From: VRUE01 sp963706605
GTDB lineage: Bacteria > Actinomycetota > Thermoleophilia > Solirubrobacterales > 70-9
Direction: 5' to 3'
DNA length: 64,000 nucleotides
Assembly (NCBI GenBank): GCA_963706605.1
Contig: OY970165.1
Coordinates: 124,001-188,000 of the forward strand
Both the position numbers and the translations under genes were made by a program. The notes beneath the pieces were generated by a model, which worked only from the letters and a program-made list of their open reading frames with translations, did not search any database and was not told the DNA's origin. Positions 24,315 through 32,649 of this stretch are shown here, in pieces. Each line of letters starts with the position of its first letter. The first letter of the stretch is position 1.

Positions 24315-25986
24315 CCAATGCGGCGGCGGGGTCTGCGCCGGCCTCGGCGAGCGCCACGGGCCAGGCCTCGGCCTCGCGCTTTACCTGCCGCCGTGACCAG
24401 CCCAGCTCGGCGCCGAGCGCCTCGGCGACCGGGCGCACGGCTCCGGCCGTGCGCAGCTGCGGGGCGGCCAGCAACCCGAGCCGGGTGCGGCGCAAGAGCA
24501 CGTCGGCGACGCTGCGCGCCTGCTCCAACCTCGCCGCGACCGTCACCTCGGCGAGCAGGTCGGGGCGGCCGTCGATGATCGGGGCGGCCAGCTTCGGCTC
24601 CTTGCGGGCAAGGTCGAGGACGGTTCGCGCCGCGTGTCCGTAGCGGAAGGCGAGCTGGTCGATCGAGGCCGCCCCCACCCCCTCCGGTGCCTCCAGGTCC
24701 TCGGGCCGGGCCTCCATCCCAAGCGGGATCTCGGCGGTGTGACAGGACGCCTCGCGACCCTCGCGCTCGACCAGCCGGTCGACCGTCTGCTTCGCCATCC
24801 GCCGCCAGGTGGTGAGCTTGCCGCCGGTGATCGTCAGCATCCCGGACGAGGTCTCATACAACTCCGCTTTGCGGGAGATGTCGACCGACTTCTTCGGGTC
24901 GCCGGTCGCGATCAGGGGCCGCACCCCGGCATAGGCGCCGACCAGATCCGAGTCGCTCAGCGAGACGCCGAAGAAGGCGTTGACCGCGTCGAGCAGGTAC
25001 TCGACGTCCTCGGAGCCCGGATGGGGGTGGTCGATGTCGCCCTCGTAGTCGTTGTCGGTGGTGCCGACCAGGGTGCGGCCGTACCAGGGCAGGGCGAAGA
25101 TCGCGCGGCCCTCGCCGGCCGGGACGATGCAGGCCGCCGAGCCGGTCGAGAGGTCGGCGCGGTCGAGCAGGACGTGGGTGCCGCGGCTGGGCGTGATCCT
25201 CGGCTCGTCCTCCTCCTCGACCACCTCGGGCCGGATCCGGTCCGCCCAAACGCCGGTCGCGTTGACCACGTTGTCGGCCTCGACCTCGAAGCGCTCGCCC
25301 GACTCGGCCTCGACGAAGGCGACGCCGGTGGCGCGGCCGTTGCGGGAGAGGACGTCGGTCACCTCGGCGCCGTTCAACATCACCGCGCCGAACCGCTCCG
25401 CCTCGCCGAAGATGGTGAAGACGAGGCGCACGTCGTCGGTCTGGCAGTCGTAGAAGAGGTAGGCGTCCTTGGGGTCGCGCGGCTCCAGCGAGGGGACCAT
25501 CTCCAGCACCTCGTCGCGGTCGATCGTGCGGTGGCGGTCCGGCGACCAGTAGAAGTCCTCGTCCTCCTCCTTGGCCGAGCGCATCTCGCGGCGGCTGCGA
25601 CCGACACGGGTGGTCGCCATCACGTCGTACATGTTGAGCCCGATCCCGAGCCGGCGGTCGCGCCGTTCCTCGGCGAAGGCGGGGACGAGGAACGGCGTCG
25701 GGTAGACGAGGTGCGGCGCCAGCTGCACCATCAGCTGGCGCTCCAGCAGCGCCTCGCGGACCAGGCCGAGGTCGAGGTTCTGCAGGTAGCGGAGGCCGCC
25801 GTGGATCATCTTCGAGGAGCGGCTGGAGGTGCCGACCGCGTAGTCGCCGCGCTCCAAGAGCGCCACCGAGTAGCCGCGCGAGGCGGCGTCGAGAGCGACG
25901 CCGGCGCCGGTGATGCCACCACCGATCACGACCACCTCGAAGTGCTTGCCGGCGATTTCCTCCAGAGCTGCGGCGCGGGAGAGCAT
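24298..25986 (-). CDS. glpD: Aerobic glycerol-3-phosphate dehydrogenase GlpD
   Basis: GlpD oxidises glycerol-3-phosphate to dihydroxyacetone phosphate at the membrane, passing electrons to quinone via FAD. The 562-residue protein has the N-terminal FAD motif 'VVIGGGITGAGVALDAASRG' near residue 18, 'GTSSRSSKMIHGGLRYL', 'GLNMYDVMA', 'GRTLVGTTDNDYEGD' and the C-terminal DAO_C domain. The ATG at 25986 overlaps the nitroreductase stop (TGATG). A much longer in-frame extension upstream is not plausible as protein. Confidence 0.93.
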   Translation of the reverse strand: MLSRAAALEEIAGKHFEVVVIGGGITGAGVALDAASRGYSVALLERGDYAVGTSSRSSKMIHGGLRYLQNLDLGLVREALLERQLMVQLAPHLVYPTPFLVPAFAEERRDRRLGIGLNMYDVMATTRVGRSRREMRSAKEEDEDFYWSPDRHRTIDRDEVLEMVPSLEPRDPKDAYLFYDCQTDDVRLVFTIFGEAERFGAVMLNGAEVTDVLSRNGRATGVAFVEAESGERFEVEADNVVNATGVWADRIRPEVVEEEDEPRITPSRGTHVLLDRADLSTGSAACIVPAGEGRAIFALPWYGRTLVGTTDNDYEGDIDHPHPGSEDVEYLLDAVNAFFGVSLSDSDLVGAYAGVRPLIATGDPKKSVDISRKAELYETSSGMLTITGGKLTTWRRMAKQTVDRLVEREGREASCHTAEIPLGMEARPEDLEAPEGVGAASIDQLAFRYGHAARTVLDLARKEPKLAAPIIDGRPDLLAEVTVAARLEQARSVADVLLRRTRLGLLAAPQLRTAGAVRPVAEALGAELGWSRRQVKREAEAWPVALAEAGADPAAALGRAGS

Positions 25987-26495
25987 CAGTCGAGGTAGGT
26001 GGTCATCTGCTCGACGGGAGGGCGCTCGGGCGGCTGCTTCTCCTGGCGCGGAGAGCCGAGGTGGAGGAGGCCGACGAAGCGCTCGGAGCTGGGCAGGCCG
26101 ACCGCGTCGGCGCCCTCGCTCGAGCGCAGCAGGCCGGGGGTGCGCCAGTAGCCCGCCAGGCCGCGCGCGTGGGCGCCGAGCAGGACGATGTAGGAGGCGA
26201 CGGCGGTGGCGTGCAGGTCCTCTTCGTCCTGGACCGGGTCGCCTGTGAGCGCGCAGGAGACGACGATCAGGGTCGGGGCGCGATCGAGCTTGACCGCGCC
26301 CTCGGGCCCCGCCACCTCCTTGAGCCGCGCCAGCGACTCCGGGCCGAGCACCCGGAAGCGCCAGGGGGCGGTCAGGTTGTGGTTGGGCGCCCAGCGCGCC
26401 AGCTCCAGCAGCTCCTCGATCTGCTCGCGCGAGAGCGCCTCGGGCCCGAAGGCCTTGTGGGTGCGGCGGGTGCGGATCGCGGCCTCGACGTCCAT
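25986..26495 (-). CDS. YdjA-like nitroreductase family flavoprotein
   Basis: The 169-residue product shows 'AIRTRRTHKAFGPEALS' and 'WAPNHNLTAPWRFRVL', the pattern of small FMN nitroreductases such as YdjA. The ATG at 26495 sits three bases after the stop of the S-component gene, so it belongs to the cobalamin-riboswitch operon by position. BluB, which makes the B12 lower ligand, is in the same superfamily but has a different active-site pattern, so I do not call BluB. Confidence 0.8.
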   Translation of the reverse strand: MDVEAAIRTRRTHKAFGPEALSREQIEELLELARWAPNHNLTAPWRFRVLGPESLARLKEVAGPEGAVKLDRAPTLIVVSCALTGDPVQDEEDLHATAVASYIVLLGAHARGLAGYWRTPGLLRSSEGADAVGLPSSERFVGLLHLGSPRQEKQPPERPPVEQMTTYLD

Positions 26496-26497
26496 GT

Positions 26498-28378
26498 TCA
26501 CCAGCTGAAGCGACGGCCCAGGAGGAGGACGCTGCCGAGCGCGAGAGCGGCGGCGCCGAGGCCAATGCCGAGCGGCGCCCAAGGGCTCGGGCCACGGTTG
26601 TCGCTCGTTTCAAACGGGGGTGCGGCCGGTTCGCCCGAGCTTGGTTCGGGTTCATCGCCCTCGGCTTCCGTTGCCGCCGGGGGCAGACTCGGAATCCCGC
26701 CAGCCGCCGGGGGCTTTGCCGCGGAACCGCCGCCGCTCGTCGCGGGGGGGCTCGTCGTCGAGCCATCGCCCCCCAGCGATTCCTCCAGTTCCTGGGCGGA
26801 GCCCGCGGTGCCGACCGGTGGCACCGGGCTGGAGCCGGTCCTGGGGACAGCGCTCTGTGGCGCCGGGGTCGGCTGCGCTTCACGCGGGACGGGGGTGACC
26901 GGAAACGACTCGCCGGCGACGGCGGCAAGCACCTGCCCGGTCACCCACACGGGCGTCTGGTCCTTCGAGGCCGAGTAGCTGTAGTGCCCGTCGGGCTGCT
27001 GGCGAGCGGCAAGGTAGTCGAGCGCGCTTTCGCCTCCGGAACGGGTCGTGGCCGGGTCGGCGCCGACCGCGAGCATCCCCTGCACCGCCCAGGCGGTCGA
27101 CTGGGCATTGACCCCGCCGGAGCCGCCGAGCGGGAAGCCCCCGTTCGGCCGCTGCGCGTTGCGCAGGTAGCCGAGCCCGTGCTTGGCCGCCTCGGTGTCC
27201 GGCATCGCCTGCATCACCGCGCCCGTCCCGTCCGCGGTGCTGGGCGAGTCAGGGACGTCACCCCAGCCGCCGTCACCGTTCTGGACCTTGGCCAACCACG
27301 ACAGTGAGCCGCTGAGGCCGCCCGCACCCGCCGCGCGCAGCGCGAGCACCGCGAAGGCGGTCGAGCCCGGCCAGCCCTCGTAGGAGCCGTCGTCGCGACG
27401 GCCCTTGGCGAGCGCCGAGACGAGATCGCGGCCGCCGAAGGAGCGGGGATCGACCCCCGCCCCCTCCAGGGCGAGGATGGTGCGCGCGTAGTCGCCGCTG
27501 CTGCTCAGCTTGCCGGCATTGGCCCGCAGGTAGCCGACGGGGTCGTTGCCACCGCGGGAGACGTCGAGCGGGTTGCGCCCGGCGGCCTCGAGGCCGAGCA
27601 TGACCCAGGCGGTCGTGGCGGTGCTCGAGTCGCTGTTGGGAGACGAGCCCCAGCCGCCGTCAGCGTTCTGGACCGAGACCAGCCAGCCGACCGCGCGACT
27701 CGTTTCGGAGGCCTGCGCCCGAGCCGGCAGGACGCTGGCCATGGCAAGGGCAAGGAGAAGGACCGAGACGACGGCCGGGGCATGCCACTCGAACCGCTCG
27801 CGGAAGCGGATCAGCATCCGCACCATCGCCGGCCCGGCGATCAAGGCGAAGGTGGCGTTGCCGATCGCGTGGGCGGCGTCGAAGGGCACGGCGCGGGACT
27901 CCAGCGCAAGGAACCGCTGCACCGAGAGGTCGCCTCCATAGGTCGCCATCAGAGAGAAGTTCAGCAGAGCGCCGTAAGCGATGCCGGCAAAGGCGCAAAC
28001 GGCGGCCAGCGTGAAGCGGCCGGCACGGGGGCGGACAAGCGCCAACCCGGCGCCGAGAATCCCGCAAAGCCCCCATCCCGCCATCTGCCAGGGCGTCCAC
28101 GGGCCCTGCCCGAACCAGAAGTTGGAGACGAGCGCGGTGAGGGCGCCGACCGCGAACCCCGGCGCCGGGCCGAGCGCGAAGCCGGAGAAGATGACGATGT
28201 CGGTGGTCGGCTTCACGTTGGGGAAGGCGGCGAAGGCGATGCGGCCGGCGATCGCGAGGGCGGCGAGGGCGGCGACCAGGGCGACGACCTGCGAGGTCGG
28301 GCGCGAGCGCTCATACCAAGCGAAGCCCGCGAGCAGGGCGGCGCCGAGGATCAGGAAGGTGATCAGCTCCCAGCTCAC
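26498..28378 (-). CDS. ECF transporter S-component fused to extracellular alpha/alpha toroid
   Basis: The 626-residue protein has three parts. Residues about 1-195 are a polytopic ECF S-component ('FAAFPNVKPTTDIVIFSG', 'GFAVGALTALVSNF', 'GQGPWTPWQMAGWGLCG'), the substrate-binding unit of an ECF importer. A further membrane helix (about 201-218) leads to residues 225-500, a squalene-oxidase/prenyltransferase-like toroid with repeated 'VQNADGGWG', 'QNGDGGWGDVP', 'QRPNGGFPLGG' and 'QQPDGHYSYS' units. A Pro/Gly/Ser linker (about 505-600) and a C-terminal membrane helix follow. The toroid fold is the one used by the N-terminal domain of transcobalamin and intrinsic factor. GTG start overlaps the ecfA stop by four bases; the upstream cobalamin riboswitch points to vitamin B12. 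Confidence 0.85.
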   Translation of the reverse strand: MSWELITFLILGAALLAGFAWYERSRPTSQVVALVAALAALAIAGRIAFAAFPNVKPTTDIVIFSGFALGPAPGFAVGALTALVSNFWFGQGPWTPWQMAGWGLCGILGAGLALVRPRAGRFTLAAVCAFAGIAYGALLNFSLMATYGGDLSVQRFLALESRAVPFDAAHAIGNATFALIAGPAMVRMLIRFRERFEWHAPAVVSVLLLALAMASVLPARAQASETSRAVGWLVSVQNADGGWGSSPNSDSSTATTAWVMLGLEAAGRNPLDVSRGGNDPVGYLRANAGKLSSSGDYARTILALEGAGVDPRSFGGRDLVSALAKGRRDDGSYEGWPGSTAFAVLALRAAGAGGLSGSLSWLAKVQNGDGGWGDVPDSPSTADGTGAVMQAMPDTEAAKHGLGYLRNAQRPNGGFPLGGSGGVNAQSTAWAVQGMLAVGADPATTRSGGESALDYLAARQQPDGHYSYSASKDQTPVWVTGQVLAAVAGESFPVTPVPREAQPTPAPQSAVPRTGSSPVPPVGTAGSAQELEESLGGDGSTTSPPATSGGGSAAKPPAAGGIPSLPPAATEAEGDEPEPSSGEPAAPPFETSDNRGPSPWAPLGIGLGAAALALGSVLLLGRRFSW

Positions 28379-30063
28379 GACTCGCTGCCTCGTTCGAGAA
28401 CGGCCACGCCCTGCTCGGGCGTCACGACCCCGGGGACGTCGAGGATGCGGGCGACCTCGGTGGCGAAGTACCAGCCGCCCGAGAGGACCTCGGCGGCGTC
28501 CCCGTCGGCGATCACGACGCCGTCGCCGAGCAGCACCACCCGCTCCGCGAAGGCGGCGGCGAACTCGACGTCGTGGGTGGCGACGACGACGCCGGCATCA
28601 CGACCGGCGAGAACCTCGATCAACTCGACCAGCTCACCCTTCCGCGCCCGGTCCATCCCCCTGGTCGGCTCGTCGAGCGCGACCAGGCCCGGCAGCTCCT
28701 CGCCTTCCATCCGCCCCGCCAGGGCGATCGCCAGCGCCAGCCGCTGCCGCTCGCCGCCGGAGAGGTCGCGCGGGTCGGCGTCGATCGCGTGCTCCAGACC
28801 GACGACGCGCAGCGCCGCCAACCCCGCATCCCCCGGCAGCTCATCCCCGACTCGCTCGCGGACCAGGTAGTCGCTCGGGTTCTGGGTCAGCAACGCGATC
28901 CCGTCGGGCGCCGTGGCCTTGCCCCGCACCGGCTCCACGAGCCCCGCTAGGGTGCGCAGCAGGGTGCTCTTGCCCGCCCCGTTCCGCCCCATCAGGGCTA
29001 CGCGTTCACCTCGCTGTATCGCCAGGTCGAGTCCCTTCAGCACATCACTCGGCGTGTCCCCCCGGCTCAGCTCAACCCAGAGATCACGGACGGCCAAGGC
29101 GGGCGAGTCCTGCCTGGGAGGACGGGTGGCCTCCTTGCCCTGTACGCCGCTGAGTCCACTCAACCCCCACTCCACCCGCCCGAGCTGCCGCCGCGCGTCC
29201 CGAACCCCGGTCGGGAGAGGCTCGATTCCGGCGAGCGAGAAGAGGCGCGCCGCGGGCGTCTCGAGCGCCGTGTCCTTGCTCTGCGCCCAGCCGAGAAAGT
29301 CCCTTGGGGCGCCATCGAAGGAGATCGCGCCGGAGTCCATGGCGATGACGCGATCGGCGGCGGCGAGGCAGCGCTCCAATCGGTGCTCGGCGAGCAGGAT
29401 GGCCACCCCCCACTCCTCGTTGAGGCGTCGCAGCAGCCAGATCAGCTCGTCGCCGGCCACGGGGTCGAGCTGGGAGGTCGGCTCGTCGAGGAGGACGAGG
29501 CGGGGGCGCGTCACGAGGGCCGCCGCCAGGGCGACGCGCTGGAGCTCCCCGCCCGACAGCGTTTCGACGGTGCGGCCGAGCAGATGTGGGATCGCGAGAG
29601 CGAGCGCCACCTCCTCGACGGCGCGGGCCCGCGAGGCGGCAGGATCGCCCCGCATCTCCAGCGGCAGCTCGATCTCGGCCGCCACCGTCGTGGAGACGAC
29701 CTGGGTCTCCGGATCCTGCGCCACATAGCCGACCGCCGCGGCCAGCTCACCGGGGCCGGCGGCGATCGCGTCAATTCCGGCGACGCTGACGCTGCCCTCG
29801 ACCTCGCCCCCGTGGAAGTGCGGCACCAGGCCGCAGGCCGCGCGCAGCAGCGTCGACTTGCCGCCGGCAGAGCGGCCGGCGAGCAGCGCGAACTCTCCAG
29901 ATCCGAGGGTGAGGGAGACGTCGCGGAGCGCGAGGGTTGCATTTGCCCCCTCTGACGGGGCAAACGCAACCCTCGTGGAATGGCTCGCGTGCGGGTAGGC
30001 GTAGCTGAGGCCCTCCATACATAGGGCCGGAGCGGCGCGAGTCGGGGCGGCGAGGTCAGCCAC
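28375..30063 (-). CDS. Fused ECF transporter ATPase (EcfA-EcfA')
   Basis: The 562-residue protein contains two ABC ATPase domains, so both nucleotide-binding subunits are joined. First domain: Walker A 'AGRSAGGKSTLLRAA', Q-loop 'QDPETQ', signature 'LSGGELQRV', Walker B 'RLVLLDEPTSQLD' and H-loop 'AEHR'. Second: 'GRNGAGKSTLLRTL', 'QNPSDYL', 'LSGGERQRL', 'LVALDEPTRGMD', 'ATHD'. QNP/QDP Q-loops are typical of EcfA. Between 'YAYPHA' and 'ALRDVSL' the first domain has an apparent 17-residue insertion encoded by a 45-bp palindrome (29931-29975). GTG start overlaps ecfT by eight bases. Confidence 0.92.
   Translation of the reverse strand: MADLAAPTRAAPALCMEGLSYAYPHASHSTRVAFAPSEGANATLALRDVSLTLGSGEFALLAGRSAGGKSTLLRAACGLVPHFHGGEVEGSVSVAGIDAIAAGPGELAAAVGYVAQDPETQVVSTTVAAEIELPLEMRGDPAASRARAVEEVALALAIPHLLGRTVETLSGGELQRVALAAALVTRPRLVLLDEPTSQLDPVAGDELIWLLRRLNEEWGVAILLAEHRLERCLAAADRVIAMDSGAISFDGAPRDFLGWAQSKDTALETPAARLFSLAGIEPLPTGVRDARRQLGRVEWGLSGLSGVQGKEATRPPRQDSPALAVRDLWVELSRGDTPSDVLKGLDLAIQRGERVALMGRNGAGKSTLLRTLAGLVEPVRGKATAPDGIALLTQNPSDYLVRERVGDELPGDAGLAALRVVGLEHAIDADPRDLSGGERQRLALAIALAGRMEGEELPGLVALDEPTRGMDRARKGELVELIEVLAGRDAGVVVATHDVEFAAAFAERVVLLGDGVVIADGDAAEVLSGGWYFATEVARILDVPGVVTPEQGVAVLERGSES
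29931..29975. repeat. 45-bp coding palindromic element A2 inside the ecfA gene
   Basis: Arms 29931-29949 and 29957-29975 pair in 18 of 19 positions around a 7-bp loop. Read in frame it gives about 15 residues (core 'VAFAPSEGANAT') inserted where other EcfA proteins pass straight from the 'YAYP' motif to the 'L-D-VSL' strand. Same family as 1903-1947 in murC. Confidence 0.7.
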
Positions 30064-30958
30064 GTCGCACCCAGGGGGCGAGGCCAGAGAGGACGATCAG
30101 AGCGGAGAGGCCGAGCGTCCAGGGACCGACGTCGACCGCGACGGTCGGGTAGGCGCTGAACCCGTCGGCGCCGAGGAGCTTGCCGGCGACGGCCGCGGCA
30201 AGCACCACCACCCCAACCGCATAGAAGCGGCCGTCGTGGCGCGACTTGAATCGAAACCTGGCGCGCGTCGGACCAAGCGGGACACCGCCCCGCGCAGTGT
30301 CCGACGCTGCCAGGGAGTAGCCACGCAGCTCGAGGGTGGCCGCGACGTCGACCGATCGGTCGAGGGAGCCGGCGAGCAGGCGCCGAGCCAGCGCCGCGCG
30401 GCCGAGCGGGGCGGCGCCGGGACCTCGCAGGCGACCGGCGTCACGCAGGCGGCTCGCGTCGGCGGCTGCAACGGGGACGAGTCGCGAGATCAGCGTCGCG
30501 GTCAGCGCCGAGCGGCCGGCGAGCGGGCGCAGGGCGCGCAGCACCCGGTCGGGGTCGACGCAGGCCGAGTAAACGGCGAAGGCGATCATCACGACCAGCG
30601 CGCGCAGGCCGAAGATGGCGCCGTCGGCGATCGCCTCGGCGGTGACGTTCACCTGGCCGAAGAGAGGCCACTCGCCGAGTCGCGCCAGGACCGTCTCGCC
30701 CCGATCCACCACCAGGGCGTTGACGACGACGATCGGCATCGCGATCGCCAAGCCCAGCCAGATCGCGGCGCGAACCGCTCCCCGCGCCCCGGCGAGCAGG
30801 CCGGCGAGCGCCCCCGCGATGCCAACCGCAGCCAGGACGATCGGGCTCGAGTAGAGGAAGGCGACGACCACCAGGGCGCCCAGGTAGGCGACCGCGGCAC
30901 CGGGCGAGGCCGCCTGCAGCGGCCCCCGCCGCGGGACGTAGGCGAAGGGCGACCTCAT
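30056..30958 (-). CDS. ECF transporter T-component (EcfT)
   Basis: The 300-residue membrane protein has five to six membrane segments and a cytoplasmic coupling region with the EcfT Ala-Arg-Gly-type motif seen here as 'LELRGYSLAA' (near residue 213) and 'DAGRLRGPGAAPLGR'. EcfT couples the ATPases to the S-component. ATG overlaps the stop of the upstream lipoprotein gene by four bases. Confidence 0.85.
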   Translation of the reverse strand: MRSPFAYVPRRGPLQAASPGAAVAYLGALVVVAFLYSSPIVLAAVGIAGALAGLLAGARGAVRAAIWLGLAIAMPIVVVNALVVDRGETVLARLGEWPLFGQVNVTAEAIADGAIFGLRALVVMIAFAVYSACVDPDRVLRALRPLAGRSALTATLISRLVPVAAADASRLRDAGRLRGPGAAPLGRAALARRLLAGSLDRSVDVAATLELRGYSLAASDTARGGVPLGPTRARFRFKSRHDGRFYAVGVVVLAAAVAGKLLGADGFSAYPTVAVDVGPWTLGLSALIVLSGLAPWVRRG

Positions 30959-31872
30959 CGGATCGGTAGGGACGTCTCCTCGCCGTCCTCGATTGCCACC
31001 GCGTAATGGTCGCGCAGGCCGGCTCGGTCGAGCAGACCGGCGGCGGCGCGCACTCCCGCCTCGTCGACGCCGGTCACGACCCAGGTCGGCGGCGCTTCAT
31101 AGCGACGGGTTGCCGCAACCAGGCCGGCTCCAGACCCGAACGAGTGCGCCGGCTTGCCGTCGACCCCCAGCCCGGTCAGTCGGTAGCCGCCGCCGCGGCG
31201 CTCGAGCTCGGCAAAGACGCCGCTCGCCTGCGGGCCGTCTTCGATCTGCGCCGCCGCCGCGTCCTCGCGCACCCGCGCCCACGGCCCGACCAGGACGCGG
31301 ATCGCTCCCCGCGGCGAACCCGGTGCGACCGTCGCTCCCGCGGCGGTGAGCGCCGCGCGGACCGTCCCGCATGCTCCCGCCCCACCGAGGCAATCGACCG
31401 CCACCGGCGGGTGCCTGCCTTCGTAGCCATCGAGGAACGGCTCCGGCCAGGAGCCGACCACGGCCGGCACCCGCTGCGCCGCCGACCAGTCGCGGTAATC
31501 CCACCAGATCGCCTCGCCGCCGTGCAGCGGGTAGTCGGCGGCGCCGACGGTCGACTCGACGCCGTTGACGTAGAAGAACCAGTCGGAGGAGCGGTCGAAG
31601 CGCTCCTCTGCTTCGAGCCCTTCGATCGACTGCACGAAGCCGCCGCCGTAGCGGGTCGAGATATCGGCGTCGCGTTCGAGCACCCGCATCACCGTGTCCG
31701 ATTCCGACGCTTCGTCGGTCGTCGGGGGCAGGACCGGCTCGGCCCCGTAGTCGCGGGTGACGGTCAGTGAGACCTCACCGACCCCCTTGCCCGGACCGAG
31801 GCCGCAGCCGGCGGTCGCGAGCGCTGCGCAGAGCAGCGCGATCGCGACCGCCGTGCCGCGGCGTCCCGTCAC
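30955..31872 (-). CDS. Lipoprotein with transcobalamin-like DUF4430 domain
   Basis: The 305-residue protein begins with a lipoprotein signal peptide (lipobox 'ALATAGC', Cys near residue 23). Residues about 35-130 are a DUF4430 domain: 'VMRVLERDADI' and 'DWFFYVNGVESTVGAADYPL' followed by 'GGEAIWWDYRDW'. DUF4430 (Pfam PF14478) is the beta domain shared with the C-terminus of transcobalamin and intrinsic factor. The remaining 170 residues are an alpha/beta region of unknown type. Between the DUF4430 secreted protein and ecfT in the riboswitch operon, it is probably the membrane-tethered capture protein. Confidence 0.85.
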   Translation of the reverse strand: MTGRRGTAVAIALLCAALATAGCGLGPGKGVGEVSLTVTRDYGAEPVLPPTTDEASESDTVMRVLERDADISTRYGGGFVQSIEGLEAEERFDRSSDWFFYVNGVESTVGAADYPLHGGEAIWWDYRDWSAAQRVPAVVGSWPEPFLDGYEGRHPPVAVDCLGGAGACGTVRAALTAAGATVAPGSPRGAIRVLVGPWARVREDAAAAQIEDGPQASGVFAELERRGGGYRLTGLGVDGKPAHSFGSGAGLVAATRRYEAPPTWVVTGVDEAGVRAAAGLLDRAGLRDHYAVAIEDGEETSLPIR

Positions 31873-31882
31873 GGAATCCGCC

Positions 31883-32626
31883 TCAGGGGCAGATCCCGCC
31901 CACGCACACCGGCACCCCGTTGGATGGGATTTCCTTGCCGTGGCGCGCGATCAGCGTCGTCGCCGCGCTCAGCACCACGCTCGCGTGGCCGGCGGCGTCG
32001 GTCGGGCTCGCCGCGCCGGGCACCGTCACGCCGGCGGCCGGCTTGCGCTTGCCCTTGTCGTCATAGGAGTAGACCTGGACTTCGAACGGGACCCCAGCCG
32101 TCGCCGTGGTCGGCCCGACCAGCGAAAGCTCCTTCGGGTAGGGGTAGGAGGCCAGCGCCCAGAGAACTTCGTCTCCGGCTTTCAGCTTCACGGAGTCGCC
32201 GCCGAGTTCGGGGTTCTTGTGGTTCACCTTCAGGTACCAGGACTTGCCGCCCTGGGCGTTGAAACCGCCGATGCCGCACAACCCGAGGCCGAATTCGCCG
32301 AGGAAGTGATCCGTGACCGAGAGCGGCTTCAGCGCCGCGGTCGACTTCGCAGCCTGCGCGAGCAGGCCGAGCGCCGTCGCCCCTTTGATCTTGACGCCTT
32401 TGCCGCTGCCGCCGGTCCCTTTGCCGAGGCAGGTCGCCTTGGGGCTGGTCGGGATCGTCGTGGTGCCGGTCTGGAGGGTCTCTTCGTCGAGCACCTTTCC
32501 ACCAGCGGCGACCACGCGCAGATCGGCGCGAGTCCCTTTCGCCACCGCGAGCGCGGCGGTCGAGAGGACGAGAACGAAGGCCAGCGCGCACGCGGCGGTC
32601 AGCCTGAACGGAATGAGTCTTGGCAT
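31883..32626 (-). CDS. Secreted DUF4430 (transcobalamin beta-domain-like) protein
   Basis: The 247-residue protein has a signal peptide (about residues 1-29), a DUF4430-like domain ('ALGLLAQAAK', 'SWYLKVNHKNPELGGDSVKL', 'AGDEVLWALA') with a Cys in 'CLGKG' and one in 'GLCGIGGF' that could form a disulfide, and a C-terminal Ig-like beta region ('VGPTTATAGVPFEVQV') ending in 'VCVGGICP'. It is the first gene downstream of the cobalamin riboswitch, with an AAAGGG site before the ATG. Confidence 0.85.
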   Translation of the reverse strand: MPRLIPFRLTAACALAFVLVLSTAALAVAKGTRADLRVVAAGGKVLDEETLQTGTTTIPTSPKATCLGKGTGGSGKGVKIKGATALGLLAQAAKSTAALKPLSVTDHFLGEFGLGLCGIGGFNAQGGKSWYLKVNHKNPELGGDSVKLKAGDEVLWALASYPYPKELSLVGPTTATAGVPFEVQVYSYDDKGKRKPAAGVTVPGAASPTDAAGHASVVLSAATTLIARHGKEIPSNGVPVCVGGICP

Positions 32627-32649
32627 TTAAGCCACCCTTTCCTCGAGGG

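Noticed and set aside
25986..26495. BluB (dimethylbenzimidazole synthase) as the function of the nitroreductase in the B12 operon
   Set aside because: The active-site segment 'WAPNHNLTAPWRF' matches YdjA-like nitroreductases, and the protein is shorter than BluB. Only operon position supports B12 involvement.
24298..26928. An 876-residue N-terminally extended version of GlpD
   Set aside because: The extension runs antisense-like through the nitroreductase and S-component genes and is low-complexity; the true start is the coupled ATG at 25986.
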